DNA of 64,000 nt. Origin: Vibrio sp. BS-M-Sm-2 (GTDB lineage Bacteria > Pseudomonadota > Gammaproteobacteria > Enterobacterales > Vibrionaceae). The DNA lies in contig NZ_CP167895.1 in the NCBI RefSeq assembly GCF_041504345.1, forward strand, positions 806,001-870,000. Direction: 5' to 3'. Shown in pieces: positions 1-9,553 of the stretch (position 1 is the stretch's first letter; each line of letters starts with the position of its first letter). The notes beneath the pieces are model-generated. The model was not told the DNA's origin. It saw nothing but the letters and a program-made list of their open reading frames with translations, and did no database searches. The translations under genes were made by a program, and so were the position numbers.

Positions 1-1044
1 TGCAGCACTTCGATGCAGTTCAGCTTCCTGTTGAGGAATTCGAGCTTGACGCTCATGTGCGAGGAATTCACCAAACAAGTTATGGAAGCGATACCAGTTC
101 TTTTCACCTTCAAGCGGGTAGATGAACAAACCAAAACGGTTGAGTGACTCGATCATACCTAACGCATCTTCACGCTGTGTAAGTGCACACACAAGCTCAT
201 CGTTGAAGTGATCAAGCACAGAACATTGCATCAAGAACTGTCGGGTTTCTTTGTCTAGCAGGTCGAATACTTCTTCAACCAAATAGTCCCAAAGATGGGC
301 GTGGTTAAAGTGAGAGAAAGACTCTGCGGACTGTGCCAGGGTGCGTTTTTGGTGTTGTGCCTGTAGCGCGATAAGTTGCAGTGCAGAAGGCCAACCCTCT
401 ACATAACTACAAATACTGTCTGCAGTGGTGTCATCAATGCCGTCAGCTACGCGTTGGTTGAAAAAGCGTGTGGTTTCTTCGGTATCAAACGCCAACGAGT
501 CATTACCTAATTCGATCATTAAGTCACGAACGCGCAGGTTTGCTGTACCAAGTGGTGGGGTACCTCGACTGGTAGCAACCAACGTTAGGTTGTCGGGCAT
601 GTGTTTGAGGAAGAAGCGCATGGCTTCGTGGATGTCGTCATTGTTGACCAAGTGATAGTCATCCAACACCAGAAAACATTCGTGATGGAATTCCGACATC
701 TCGGCGAACACTTCACTCAATAAAGAATGCAGCGATGAAAACTGTCGTTTTTCTGCCAGTTTTTGGGCATTCGGACAGGCATTTTGAGTCGCTTTATTAA
801 GTGATTGAAGTAGGTAGTTGATAAAGCGGAAGGCATCGTTGTCACTATCATCAATGCTGTACCAACCCACATTGGGTTTATCTACCAGCCATTGTGCAGC
901 CATGGTGGTTTTACCGTAGCCCGCTGGAGAGCGGAACAACACAAGCTTATAGCAATCTGCATTGTGAAGCAGATCGAGAACCCTAGGTCGTAGGATTGCA
1001 TTATGTAAGCGGCCGGGACGAGTCAGTTTCGAAGGGATCCACAT
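1..1044 (-). CDS. malT: HTH-type maltose regulon activator MalT (5' part, truncated by window edge)
   Basis: The first 348 codons of MalT are present; the C-terminal LuxR-type DNA-binding domain lies outside the window. MalT is the cytoplasmic, ATP- and maltotriose-dependent activator of maltose genes (established knowledge of the family). The protein begins MWIPSKLTRPGRLHNAILRP, followed by a Walker A stretch GYGKTTMAAQW near residue 45 and a Walker B-like stretch CFLVLDDYH near residue 125, the STAND ATPase layout of MalT. The start is the ATG at 1044. It is divergent from malP across a 566-bp regulatory gap, matching the malT/malPQ arrangement in enterobacteria and vibrios. Confidence 0.93.
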   Translation of the reverse strand, partial: MWIPSKLTRPGRLHNAILRPRVLDLLHNADCYKLVLFRSPAGYGKTTMAAQWLVDKPNVGWYSIDDSDNDAFRFINYLLQSLNKATQNACPNAQKLAEKRQFSSLHSLLSEVFAEMSEFHHECFLVLDDYHLVNNDDIHEAMRFFLKHMPDNLTLVATSRGTPPLGTANLRVRDLMIELGNDSLAFDTEETTRFFNQRVADGIDDTTADSICSYVEGWPSALQLIALQAQHQKRTLAQSAESFSHFNHAHLWDYLVEEVFDLLDKETRQFLMQCSVLDHFNDELVCALTQREDALGMIESLNRFGLFIYPLEGEKNWYRFHNLFGEFLAHERQARIPQQEAELHRSAA

Positions 1045-1610
1045 ATCGAAGTTTTACACCTATTCCGTGGCTATGTTCTGGAATATCCCAATCTATTGTT
1101 GAGTGCATTCCAATGACATTAGCCTAATTACTTAAGTCTTTACTCATATTACGTGAAGCAAAACGTTACCGACTATGATCCTCCTCAGAAACCTTGCGCT
1201 CCTGCATGTTTTTGGGTGTCTACGCCCTTTATTTGAGACTTTGCTCACGTTGTGGGTTGGTTTGTGAATGTGACTTCGTTCCTCCCTACACGGGGATCTA
1301 TGCAAAAGATGAGAGCTGGAAATTATTTTCGTGATCTGAAACTCAGATTTGACAATGACTTTAATCTGGTTAAATAAAAGTCACATTAATTGAAGTTAAG
1401 TTATCGAACGGGAGCTTGTGATCTTAGTCACTTCAAGTTTTTGTTCGAAGTCAGAACATGAGAGTCAGATCACTAACCCTAAGTCGGTACGCCCCCTACG
1501 CCCTCCCATCTACTCCTAGTTAGTCGCGTTAGCGGGAGGATGTTTAGTTTATGGTGACCATGCACGATATGTCACAGATGAATTAGAACTATTAAAGCGA
1601 GATTTCTGAA
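1045..1610. promoter_or_regulatory. malT-malP divergent control region with MalT-type G-rich boxes
   Basis: This 566-bp gap has no credible gene. It contains GGAGGA cores of the MalT-box type (family consensus GGGGA(T/G)GAGG) on both strands: plus strand GGGAGGATG at 1534-1542, minus strand GAGGAGGATC at 1177-1186, and a minus-strand G-rich run through 1492-1519 that includes GGAGTAGAT. The same words occur in the malK-malE gap (51181-51230), which supports a shared regulator. Exact MalT occupancy is inferred from the motif, not shown. Confidence 0.5.
1417..1432. promoter_or_regulatory. CRP site candidate upstream of malP
   Basis: TGTGATCTTAGTCACT matches the CRP consensus TGTGA-N6-TCACA at 9 of 10 positions. 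It lies 179 bp before the malP start, among the MalT-type boxes. Joint CRP-MalT activation is the known logic of mal promoters, so the placement fits catabolite control. Confidence 0.55.
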
Positions 1611-4064
1611 ATGAAACCAACTCAGCAAAAAACTTTCGATAAAGTGTCGTTCCAAGAAAGCGTTAAGAAGCATTTATCTGCAACCTACGCAACAACGATT
1701 GAAAACGCGGATAGCCGCGCATGGTACCTAGCAATGGGTCGCGCATTAGCAGAACTCACAACATTCGACCTGCTAGAAACTGAAAACGATGAAAAAATTA
1801 AGAACGCGAAAAGCGTTAACTACCTTTCATTAGAGTTTTTGATTGGCCGTCTAACAGGTAACAACCTGATCAGCATGGGTCTATACGAACAGATCACGCA
1901 TGCAATGGAAGAGCTAGGTCAAAACCTAACTGACCTTCTAGAAGAAGAACGCGACCCATCACTAGGTAATGGTGGTCTTGGTCGTCTTGCTGCTTGTTTC
2001 ATGGATTCTTGTGCCGCTCAAGAATACCCAACAGTAGGCTACGGTCTTCACTACGAATACGGTCTATTCAAACAGTCTTTCCAAGACGGTCGCCAGCAAG
2101 AAGCACCTGACGCATGGCGTGGTGTTGAAGGTTACCCATGGGAAGTAGCTCGTCCAGAACTAGCACAACACATTGGTTTTTACGGTCATGTAGAAGTTGA
2201 ATTCATCGACGGTAAAGAAGTACGTACTTGGGTTCCAGGTATGGAAGTAAAAGCAATGCCTTGGGATCTACCAATCGTAGGTTACGAGTCAAGCACGGTT
2301 TACCCGCTGCGTCTTTGGGAATGTCAGGCAATCGCACCATTCTCACTAGCAAGCTTCAATAACGGTGATTACTTCGAAGCGCAACACTCGCTAATCGATG
2401 CAGGTAACATTACTAAGGTTCTTTACCCGAATGACAACCACGAGAAAGGTAAAACACTGCGTCTAATGCAGCAGTACTTCCACTCAGCAGCATCGGTTCG
2501 CGATATTCTACGTCGCCACGAAGCAGCAGGTTTTGCTCTAGAAGATCTGCCTAAGCAAGAAACGATTCAGCTTAACGATACGCACCCAACGATTGCGATT
2601 CCTGAGCTAATGCGCATCCTGATTGACGAGAAAGGTCTATCTTGGGATCAAGCATGGGAAATCAGTGCTCACACGTTCGCTTACACGAACCACACATTAC
2701 TTCCAGAAGCGCTAGAAACTTGGTCTGAATCTTTGATCAATCGTCTTCTTCCACGTCACATGGAAATCATCTTTGAAATCAACCACCGCTTCATGCAAGA
2801 AGTTCGCAAGATGTGGCCTGGTGACGGTGAGAAGCAAGCGAAGCTTTCTATCATCCAAGAGGGTTTCCACCGCATGGTTCGCATGGCAAACCTATGTGTG
2901 ATTGGTTCTTACAAAGTAAACGGCGTAGCTGCACTTCACTCTCAACTGGTTAAGAAAGACTTGTTCCCAGAGTTCAACGAAATCTTCCCAGGTAAACTGA
3001 CTAACGTAACAAACGGCATCACGCCACGTCGTTGGTTGAAGTTCTGTAACCCAGGTCTATCTACACTAATTACTGGCAAGATCGGTACTGAGTGGCCTGC
3101 AAAACTTGAGCAGCTAGAAGGCATCGCTAAGTTTGCAACAGACGCGAAATTCCAAAAAGAATTCATGGCTGTTAAGAAAGAAAACAAACAGCGTCTTGCT
3201 GATTGGGTTCAAGAGAACATGGGTATCGAGCTAGATACTAACGCTATTTTCGACGTTCAAATCAAGCGTCTTCACGAATACAAGCGTCAGCACCTAGATT
3301 TGCTACACATTCTATCTCTGTACCACCGTATTCTTAACGAACCTGGTTTCGAGTGTGAGCCTCGCGTATGTTTCTTCGCAGCGAAAGCAGCACCGGGTTA
3401 CCACCTAGCGAAAGAGATCATCTTCGCAGTTAACAAGATTGCAGAGAAGATCAACAACGATCCTCGCATCGGCAACAAGCTTAAAGTGGTATTCATCCCT
3501 GACTACCGTGTAAGCATGGCTGAAATCATCATCCCTGCAGCAGACGTTTCTCAGCAAATCTCACTGGCTGGTAAAGAAGCATCAGGTACGGGCAACATGA
3601 AGATGGCTCTAAACGGCGCTCTAACTATCGGTACGATGGATGGCGCGAACGTTGAGATTCGTGAAGAAGTTGGCGATGAGAACATCTACATCTTCGGCCT
3701 AGACGTTGATGGCGTTCAAGCACTGAAAGCTCAGGGCTACAACCCATACGACTACTACAATGCAGATCCACTACTGAAAGCATCTCTAGATCTATTGACT
3801 GGCGATGAGTTCACTCCAGGTCAACCAGGTCTTCTACGTGCAACGTTTGATAGCCTGCTAGACGGTGGTGACCCATACCTATGTCTTGCTGACTTCGCAT
3901 CTTACGTGAAAGCGCACGAAGACATGGGCACGCAATACAAAGACCAAGCAGGTTGGGCTAAGAAAGCGATTCTTAACACAGCATTGGTTGGTAAGTTCAC
4001 ATCAGACCGCTCTATCCGCGACTACGTGAACAACATCTGGAAACTTGAAGCGGTTAACCGTTAA
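1611..4064 (+). CDS. malP: Maltodextrin phosphorylase
   Basis: A GT35 phosphorylase of 817 residues, the usual size, that removes glucose-1-phosphate from the non-reducing ends of maltodextrins in the cytoplasm using pyridoxal phosphate. The PLP-site signature EASGTGNMKMALNG is at about residues 652-665, with its lysine near 661. The N-terminal NYLSLEFLIGR and GNGGLGRLAACF blocks are also typical. The highly biased, regular codon use suggests strong expression. It is followed 175 bp later by malQ, so the two probably share the MalT-dependent promoter. A glycogen phosphorylase role is possible by family, but the mal context favours MalP. Confidence 0.96.
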   Translation: MKPTQQKTFDKVSFQESVKKHLSATYATTIENADSRAWYLAMGRALAELTTFDLLETENDEKIKNAKSVNYLSLEFLIGRLTGNNLISMGLYEQITHAMEELGQNLTDLLEEERDPSLGNGGLGRLAACFMDSCAAQEYPTVGYGLHYEYGLFKQSFQDGRQQEAPDAWRGVEGYPWEVARPELAQHIGFYGHVEVEFIDGKEVRTWVPGMEVKAMPWDLPIVGYESSTVYPLRLWECQAIAPFSLASFNNGDYFEAQHSLIDAGNITKVLYPNDNHEKGKTLRLMQQYFHSAASVRDILRRHEAAGFALEDLPKQETIQLNDTHPTIAIPELMRILIDEKGLSWDQAWEISAHTFAYTNHTLLPEALETWSESLINRLLPRHMEIIFEINHRFMQEVRKMWPGDGEKQAKLSIIQEGFHRMVRMANLCVIGSYKVNGVAALHSQLVKKDLFPEFNEIFPGKLTNVTNGITPRRWLKFCNPGLSTLITGKIGTEWPAKLEQLEGIAKFATDAKFQKEFMAVKKENKQRLADWVQENMGIELDTNAIFDVQIKRLHEYKRQHLDLLHILSLYHRILNEPGFECEPRVCFFAAKAAPGYHLAKEIIFAVNKIAEKINNDPRIGNKLKVVFIPDYRVSMAEIIIPAADVSQQISLAGKEASGTGNMKMALNGALTIGTMDGANVEIREEVGDENIYIFGLDVDGVQALKAQGYNPYDYYNADPLLKASLDLLTGDEFTPGQPGLLRATFDSLLDGGDPYLCLADFASYVKAHEDMGTQYKDQAGWAKKAILNTALVGKFTSDRSIRDYVNNIWKLEAVNR

Positions 4065-4077
4065 TAGTTCCAAAAGT

Positions 4078-4174
4078 AGCCAAGGCAGTTTCTGCCTTGG
4101 CTCAATTAGCTTGTGAGCAAACAGATGGCTTATCCGGTAGCAATGCTTACAAACTGATTGTCACAAGCTAATTG
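4078..4174 (+). repeat. Two nested-order intercistronic stem-loops between malP and malQ
   Basis: A hairpin with a 10-bp stem (AGCCAAGGCA pairing with TGCCTTGGCT, 4078-4102) starts 14 bases after the malP stop and lacks a T-tract. It is immediately followed by a perfect 14-bp inverted repeat, CAATTAGCTTGTGA at 4103-4116 and TCACAAGCTAATTG at 4161-4174, enclosing 44 bases. Neither resembles a standard Rho-independent terminator. A role in mRNA processing or differential stability between malP and malQ is inference. Confidence 0.7.
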
Positions 4175-4239
4175 ATTAGTAACAAATTAGATAACAACCC
4201 TACAAAATAGAAAGCGTCAGAACGTTTTCGGAGAGAGCG

Positions 4240-6420
4240 ATGAAAGAACAGACCGTATTAAAACAAGTCGCAGAAATGGCAAACATTGCCGACAGTTACG
4301 TTAGTGCGTGGGGCGATGAAGCACAAGTATCAGACGAGACGATTACGTCTCTATTGGCTTCGTTGGGCTACGATACAAGCAGCGATGATGCACTGCTTAA
4401 GTCAGCAGAAAGAAAACACAAAAAAGATGTACTAGACCCAGTTCTTGTCTTGCGTGACGGTGAGCCAGTAGAAGTGGCGCTTAATCTAGGTGTGAGTGCT
4501 CGTGAAAGTGAGTTCAGCTGGCGCTTAGAAACCGAGCAAGGAGAGGTACTTGAAGGCTATCTTCAATCTCAAGTCGTTCGTGACGAGCGTGCCGAGGGTG
4601 GCCCTTTAGTGTTTGCATTGCCAAGTGATTTGGCATGGGGTTATCACAAGCTAATTGTGAGCCGTAAGCGCCGTAAGAAGCCTTACGAGATGACACTGAT
4701 TATTACGCCAAAAGCGTGTTTCAAGCAGTCACCAATCGAGCAAGGCAAAAAGCTGTGGGGACCAAGTGTTCAACTTTACACACTAAGAACTCAGCACAAC
4801 TGGGGTATTGGTGATTTCGGTGACCTAAAACAGCTTGTTGCTGATATCGCTTCTCGCGGTGGGGATTTCGTTGGTCTAAACCCAATCCACTCATTGTTTC
4901 CTGCGAACCCTGAAGGCGCGAGCCCATACAGCCCGTCTTCTCGTCGCTGGTTGAACATCCTATACATTGATGTGAGTTCAGTACCTGAATTCGCACTAAG
5001 TGCAGAAGCACAACAAACGGTAGGCAGCGCAGAGTTCCAACAACGTCTACAAAAAGCGCGTGAAGCACACTGGGTAAACTACACCGAAGTGTCTGAACTT
5101 AAGATGAGCATCTTGCCTCTGTTATTCGCAGAATTTAAGACTCGTCATCTAGACAAGAACAGCGACCGTGCACAAGCGTTCTTAGCCTTCGTAGAAGAGG
5201 GTGGCGACAGCCTGATGCATCAAGCCGCGTTTGATGCTCTACATGGTGAACTACACGCTGAAGATTCTGGCATGTGGGGATGGCCGGTATTCCCTGAGAA
5301 GTACCGTACATTCGACAGCCCAGCGACACAGAAGTACATCAAAGAGAACCTAGAAAGCGTTCATCTGTACATGTACCTGCAATGGCTAGCAGATTGCCAG
5401 ATCAACGATGCACAGTCTCTTGCAGAAGAGAAGGGCATGGCAGTTGGTCTGTACCGTGACTTAGCGGTAGGTGTTGCAGATTCAGGCAGCGAAACTTGGG
5501 CTGACGAAGGCAACTTAGTGATGGATGCGAGCATTGGTGCTCCACCTGATATTCTTGGTCCTTTGGGTCAGAACTGGGGTCTACCTCCTCTAAATCCAGA
5601 AGTGCTTCAAGAAACAAGCTACGACGCTTATATCAAGCTACTTCGTGCGAACATGAAGCACTGTGGTGCACTGCGTATTGACCACGTTTTAGGTCTACTG
5701 CGTTTGTGGTGGATTCCAAAGGGTGAAAACGCAACCAAAGGCGCTTACATCTACTACCCAGTGCAAGATATGCTGTCGATTCTTGCGCTCGAATCTCACC
5801 GTTACCAATGTAGCGTTATCGGTGAAGATTTAGGTACGGTGCCGGATGAGATCGTAGACATCCTAGCAGATGCTGGCGTGCACTCTTACAAAGTGTTCTT
5901 CTTTGAAACATCAGAAGAAGACGGTGGTTTCATCTCACCGAAACACTATGCATCACAATCAATGGCGGCACTGTGTACACACGATATGCCCACATTGCGT
6001 GGCTTCTGGCACTGTGATGACTTGAAGATGGGTCAAGAGATTGGTTTATACCCAGACGCAGCACAGCTAGAAACTCTGTTCGATGACCGTCTTGAGTGCA
6101 AACAAGGTATCTTAGACTCAGTGGCATGGCATGGTTTCCTACCTGAAGGTGTTGGTCGCGATGCGAGCCAAGTGCCGATGGATTCTTACCTTGCTGAAGC
6201 TCTTCAACTGCACGTAGCAGCTGGTGGTTCAACACTACTGAGTGTTCAGCTGGAAGATTGGTTAGAGATGGATAAGCCGGTAAACATTCCTGGCACGGTC
6301 GATGAGTACCCTAACTGGCGTCGTAAACTATCAATGAACTTGGACGAAATCTTTGCTCACGAAGGCGTTAATCGTATCGCTTCTAAGCTGACTGACGTTC
6401 GAGAAAAAGCAGGTAAGTAA
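4240..6420 (+). CDS. malQ: 4-alpha-glucanotransferase (amylomaltase)
   Basis: GH77 amylomaltase of 726 residues that transfers glucan segments between maltodextrins, producing glucose and longer chains for MalP. Catalytic motifs are visible: RIDHVLGLLRLW with the nucleophile aspartate near residue 480, GEDLGTVP with the acid/base glutamate near 529, and THDMPTLRGFW near 580. An N-terminal extension of about 150 residues precedes the barrel, as in other gamma-proteobacterial MalQ. The ATG has a good Shine-Dalgarno (GGAGAGAG) about 5 bases upstream. It lies in tandem behind malP and a terminator-like hairpin (6531-6556) follows it. Confidence 0.95.
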   Translation: MKEQTVLKQVAEMANIADSYVSAWGDEAQVSDETITSLLASLGYDTSSDDALLKSAERKHKKDVLDPVLVLRDGEPVEVALNLGVSARESEFSWRLETEQGEVLEGYLQSQVVRDERAEGGPLVFALPSDLAWGYHKLIVSRKRRKKPYEMTLIITPKACFKQSPIEQGKKLWGPSVQLYTLRTQHNWGIGDFGDLKQLVADIASRGGDFVGLNPIHSLFPANPEGASPYSPSSRRWLNILYIDVSSVPEFALSAEAQQTVGSAEFQQRLQKAREAHWVNYTEVSELKMSILPLLFAEFKTRHLDKNSDRAQAFLAFVEEGGDSLMHQAAFDALHGELHAEDSGMWGWPVFPEKYRTFDSPATQKYIKENLESVHLYMYLQWLADCQINDAQSLAEEKGMAVGLYRDLAVGVADSGSETWADEGNLVMDASIGAPPDILGPLGQNWGLPPLNPEVLQETSYDAYIKLLRANMKHCGALRIDHVLGLLRLWWIPKGENATKGAYIYYPVQDMLSILALESHRYQCSVIGEDLGTVPDEIVDILADAGVHSYKVFFFETSEEDGGFISPKHYASQSMAALCTHDMPTLRGFWHCDDLKMGQEIGLYPDAAQLETLFDDRLECKQGILDSVAWHGFLPEGVGRDASQVPMDSYLAEALQLHVAAGGSTLLSVQLEDWLEMDKPVNIPGTVDEYPNWRRKLSMNLDEIFAHEGVNRIASKLTDVREKAGK

Positions 6421-6530
6421 TGACGTTGAGTGACTTGAAATTAGGTGGTTTTTTGCTTACGCCGTACGAAACTACAACCTCGGTCACTCAATAATGAATG
6501 CTCATCTGGTAGAATAAACCGTCGTTATAT

Positions 6531-6556
6531 TGCCCGCACTAATAGCGGGCATTTTT
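6531..6556 (+). terminator. Terminator or attenuator between malQ and glgB
   Basis: A 7-bp stem, TGCCCGC / GCGGGCA with a 7-base loop, is followed by ATTTTTG. It lies about 110 bp after the malQ stop and only 40 bp before the glgB start used here. Because it is upstream of glgB, either glgB relies on read-through or a promoter lies inside the malQ end/spacer. Confidence 0.65.
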
Positions 6557-6595
6557 GTATTATGTTTTTTGGATGTTTGGTTAGGGAGAAACGTT

Positions 6596-8779
6596 TTGGA
6601 ACTAAGTTCGATTTCAAAGCAAAAACAAATATATACCCAACTATCACAGGCTTGCTTCACAGACCCATTTGCGTTTTTAGGTCCATACCTACCTTCTGAT
6701 CAAGGTGCATTACGTGTATGGATTCCTGGAGCAGATAAAGTCGAGTTGATTGTTGGAAAGGAACCTCGTATTGAGTTAGCGCGAGAGGGTGAAAGTGGTT
6801 TCATTCTTAAGCAAGAGAGAGACTTACGTTTTACTCACTATAAGCTTGCGGTTGATTGGGCTGGAGTAGAGCAGATCATTGATGATCCATATCAGTACCA
6901 TGATTTGTACGCGAGTTATGAAGATCTTCACACACCGAAAGATATGTACCATCACATGGGGGCTCAGTTTATTACGCTAGAGCGTGATGGACAGACGATT
7001 TCAGGTACTCGTTTCTTGGTGTATGCACCGCACGCAACTGCGGCAAGCTTGGTAGGTAACTTCAACGCTTGGGATGGTCGCCGCCACCCAATGCAACGTC
7101 TAGATTACGGTATGTGGGGCCTATTCATTCCTGAACTGGAAGAGGGCGCTCAATACAAGTTTGAATTAAAAGGACCAAATGGCGAAGGCTTACCGCACAA
7201 AGCTGACCCATGGGGTTTCTACTCTGAGCAATACCCTTCGTTCTCATCTGTGACTTACGATCACGCTCGTTACGAGTGGCAAGATACTCAATGGCAGAAT
7301 CGCCCTGTAACGCAAAAGCGTAAAGAAGCGCTTTCGTTCTATGAACTGCACGCGGGTTCTTGGAAGCGTAACGCTGAAGGTGAGTTCTTAAATTATCGCG
7401 AGCTTGCGGCAGAGCTGATCCCATACTTAACAGACCTTGGCTACACGCACGTTGAGCTAATGCCAGTTTCAGAGCACCCATTCTACGGTTCTTGGGGCTA
7501 TCAGCCTGTTGGTCTATTTGCACCGACTAGCCGTTTTGGTTCTCCAGATGATTTCAAATACTTCGTCGATCAATGTCACCAAGCGGGCCTTGGCGTTGTG
7601 CTTGACTGGGTTCCAGCTCACTTCCCAAGTGACGATCACGGTTTAGCTAATTTTGATGGTACGCCGTTGTTCCACGATCCAGACCCACGTCGTGGTTGGC
7701 ATCAAGACTGGAACTCGTATATTTATGATTTAGGTCGTGAACATGTGCGTCGTTTCTTGGTGGCAAATGCGTTGTACTGGTTTGAGCAATTCCATATTGA
7801 TGGTATCCGTGTTGATGCGGTAGCTTCGATGCTCTACCTCGATTATTCACGTAGCCATGATCAGTGGATTCCGAACGTGGATGGTGGCAACGAAAACTAC
7901 GATGCTATCGCTACCCTTAAGTGGATGAACGAAGAAGTGTACAAGCACTTCCCGAATGCGATGACCATTGCGGAAGAATCGACGGCTTTCCCTGGTGTTT
8001 CAGCACCAACTTTTATGGGCGGCTTAGGCTTCGGCTTTAAGTGGAACATGGGTTGGATGCACGATAGCTTGTCTTACATTCAAGAAGACCCAATCAACCG
8101 TAAATATCACCACGATACGATTACCTTCCCGCTGGTTTATGCACACAGTGAGAACTACGTATTGTCTCTGTCTCACGATGAGGTGGTTTACGGTAAAGGT
8201 TCTATCCATAACAAGATGCCGGGTGATGAGTGGCAGCAAACAGCGAACCTACGCGCTTATATGGGTTACATGTATGCACAGCCAGGCAAGAAGTTGAACT
8301 TCATGGGGGCTGAATTTGGTCAAACGGCTGAATGGAACCATGACGACCAACTGCAATGGTTCTTGTTGGATTATGAGCGTCATCAAGGTGTTCAGCGCTT
8401 AACAAAAGATCTGAATAATCTTTACCGTTCAGAAGCAGCAATGCACGATCTTGATTTTGACCCGAAAGGCTTTGAATGGCGTCTTCAAGATTCAGCAGAA
8501 GCGAGTATCCTAGCGCACGAACGTATCAGTGAATCTGGTGAGCGTGTATTGGTAGTATCTAACTTTACGCCAGTTCCTCACGAGCACTTCCGTTTAGGTG
8601 TGCCAGTACAAGGTGAGTACTCACTATTGTTGAATACAGACTCGAGTGACTACGCCGGTAGTGGTTTTGAAGTGAAGCAGACTGCGGAGATCGAATCAGT
8701 AGAAAGCGAAGGTCTGGATACATCAATTGAGTTGCGTCTACCGCCGCTATCGACTGTCTTCTATAAGCTGAATTCGTAA
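6596..8779 (+). CDS. glgB: 1,4-alpha-glucan branching enzyme
   Basis: GH13 branching enzyme that cuts alpha-1,4 chains and re-attaches them through alpha-1,6 bonds in glycogen. I use the TTG at 6596 because AGGGAG lies 7 bases upstream and the resulting 727 residues match the usual GlgB length (728 in E. coli). A further in-frame upstream extension would run through the terminator hairpin. The order is a CBM48 N-terminal part (GTRFLVYAPHA, LVGNFNAWDGR), then the catalytic barrel with DGIRVDAVAS (nucleophile Asp near 407), the AEES glutamate near 460 and LSHDE, then a C-terminal beta domain. It is co-directional with malP and malQ, linking maltodextrin use to storage. Confidence 0.95.
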   Translation: MELSSISKQKQIYTQLSQACFTDPFAFLGPYLPSDQGALRVWIPGADKVELIVGKEPRIELAREGESGFILKQERDLRFTHYKLAVDWAGVEQIIDDPYQYHDLYASYEDLHTPKDMYHHMGAQFITLERDGQTISGTRFLVYAPHATAASLVGNFNAWDGRRHPMQRLDYGMWGLFIPELEEGAQYKFELKGPNGEGLPHKADPWGFYSEQYPSFSSVTYDHARYEWQDTQWQNRPVTQKRKEALSFYELHAGSWKRNAEGEFLNYRELAAELIPYLTDLGYTHVELMPVSEHPFYGSWGYQPVGLFAPTSRFGSPDDFKYFVDQCHQAGLGVVLDWVPAHFPSDDHGLANFDGTPLFHDPDPRRGWHQDWNSYIYDLGREHVRRFLVANALYWFEQFHIDGIRVDAVASMLYLDYSRSHDQWIPNVDGGNENYDAIATLKWMNEEVYKHFPNAMTIAEESTAFPGVSAPTFMGGLGFGFKWNMGWMHDSLSYIQEDPINRKYHHDTITFPLVYAHSENYVLSLSHDEVVYGKGSIHNKMPGDEWQQTANLRAYMGYMYAQPGKKLNFMGAEFGQTAEWNHDDQLQWFLLDYERHQGVQRLTKDLNNLYRSEAAMHDLDFDPKGFEWRLQDSAEASILAHERISESGERVLVVSNFTPVPHEHFRLGVPVQGEYSLLLNTDSSDYAGSGFEVKQTAEIESVESEGLDTSIELRLPPLSTVFYKLNS

Positions 8780-8803
8780 CATAATTCGCGCAGTAGAAAG
8801 TAT

Positions 8804-8832
8804 AAAAAAGGGAGCCTTCTGGCTCCCTTTTT
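8804..8832. terminator. Bidirectional Rho-independent terminator
   Basis: A-run, GGGAGCC, TTCT loop, GGCTCCC and T-run (AAAAAAGGGAGCC...GGCTCCCTTTTT). It sits between the convergent glgB and the TetR-like gene and can serve both strands. Confidence 0.9.
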
Positions 8833-8858
8833 GTATTGAATATAAATGTTCGTTTAGC

Positions 8859-9329
8859 TTAATGCTGCTTGAAGTTCGTAAGATGGAACATTGAGCGTCC
8901 GACGACAGTTTCAAGAATACGAACCGAGTCGGCACCAAAGCTCTCAAGCATCTTATTTCGAAAAGCACCATCTGAGCTGATATTGAATTCTTCAGGGCTC
9001 TTAACCTGAGATGCGTGGAAAAACATGAGTTTAATAACGTAACGGAACTGTTCATCATCTAGTGCATCTTGCCAAGATTGAACAAACGCTGCTTCTGACG
9101 AGAAGCTTAGGCTCTCGATTACGATCGATAGCATGTGTTGATGTAACACGGAGCGGATAGCACGGGTCGATGGGTAGTAACCCTGAAGCGTCGTTAAACT
9201 AATGCCAATTTCTTGAGCAATCCTTGCATAAGTTAGTGCTTCATGTCCTTCAGCCAGAAAAAGGTTTAGTACGATTTCATCGTAGTGTTTTTGGTTTTCT
9301 AGTTTCTGTACTTGAGTTATTCGAGCCAT
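8859..9329 (-). CDS. TetR-like transcriptional regulator, short
   Basis: A 156-residue protein whose N-terminal 55 residues look like a TetR-type helix-turn-helix (EALTYARIAQEIGISLTTLQ then GYYPSTRAIRSVL). The remainder is a helical region with no recognisable ligand-binding signature. Typical TetR proteins are about 190-200 residues, so this one is short. The ATG at 9329 is the only sensible start. It is monocistronic and convergent with glgB. The target is not evident; the next gene leftward in its own direction is not an obvious partner. Confidence 0.75.
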   Translation of the reverse strand: MARITQVQKLENQKHYDEIVLNLFLAEGHEALTYARIAQEIGISLTTLQGYYPSTRAIRSVLHQHMLSIVIESLSFSSEAAFVQSWQDALDDEQFRYVIKLMFFHASQVKSPEEFNISSDGAFRNKMLESFGADSVRILETVVGRSMFHLTNFKQH

Positions 9330-9489
9330 TACAAATCTCTATTGAGTGTAACATTCTGTAAATACAGTATATTAAGAGTTTCTGAATTAAATCTCAAACT
9401 CCAAGGGTAAATAACTGGTCAATTTATCGTTAAATATAGTCAGTATTGTGTCATTGGTTCAATTATCAATCAGATTTTGGCATAAACAA

Positions 9490-9516
9490 AAACACCGCCC
9501 TATTGAGCGGTGTGTT
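9490..9516 (-). terminator. Terminator of the ECF transporter operon
   Basis: Read leftward, ACACCGCTCAATAGGGCGGTGT forms a stem followed by TTTTTGTTT. It lies about 40 bp downstream of the ecfT stop. Confidence 0.85.
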
Positions 9517-9553
9517 ATTTAAAGTCTTTGTTTATCTTTGCTAATTCAGATGA

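Noticed and set aside
4514..6235. Minus-strand frames inside malQ
   Set aside because: They are shadows of the strongly biased malQ codons, and none has a recognisable motif or ribosome site.
6445..6595. Longer glgB or an additional small gene upstream
   Set aside because: The sequence contains a terminator hairpin and lacks a ribosome site. The TTG at 6596 gives the normal GlgB length.
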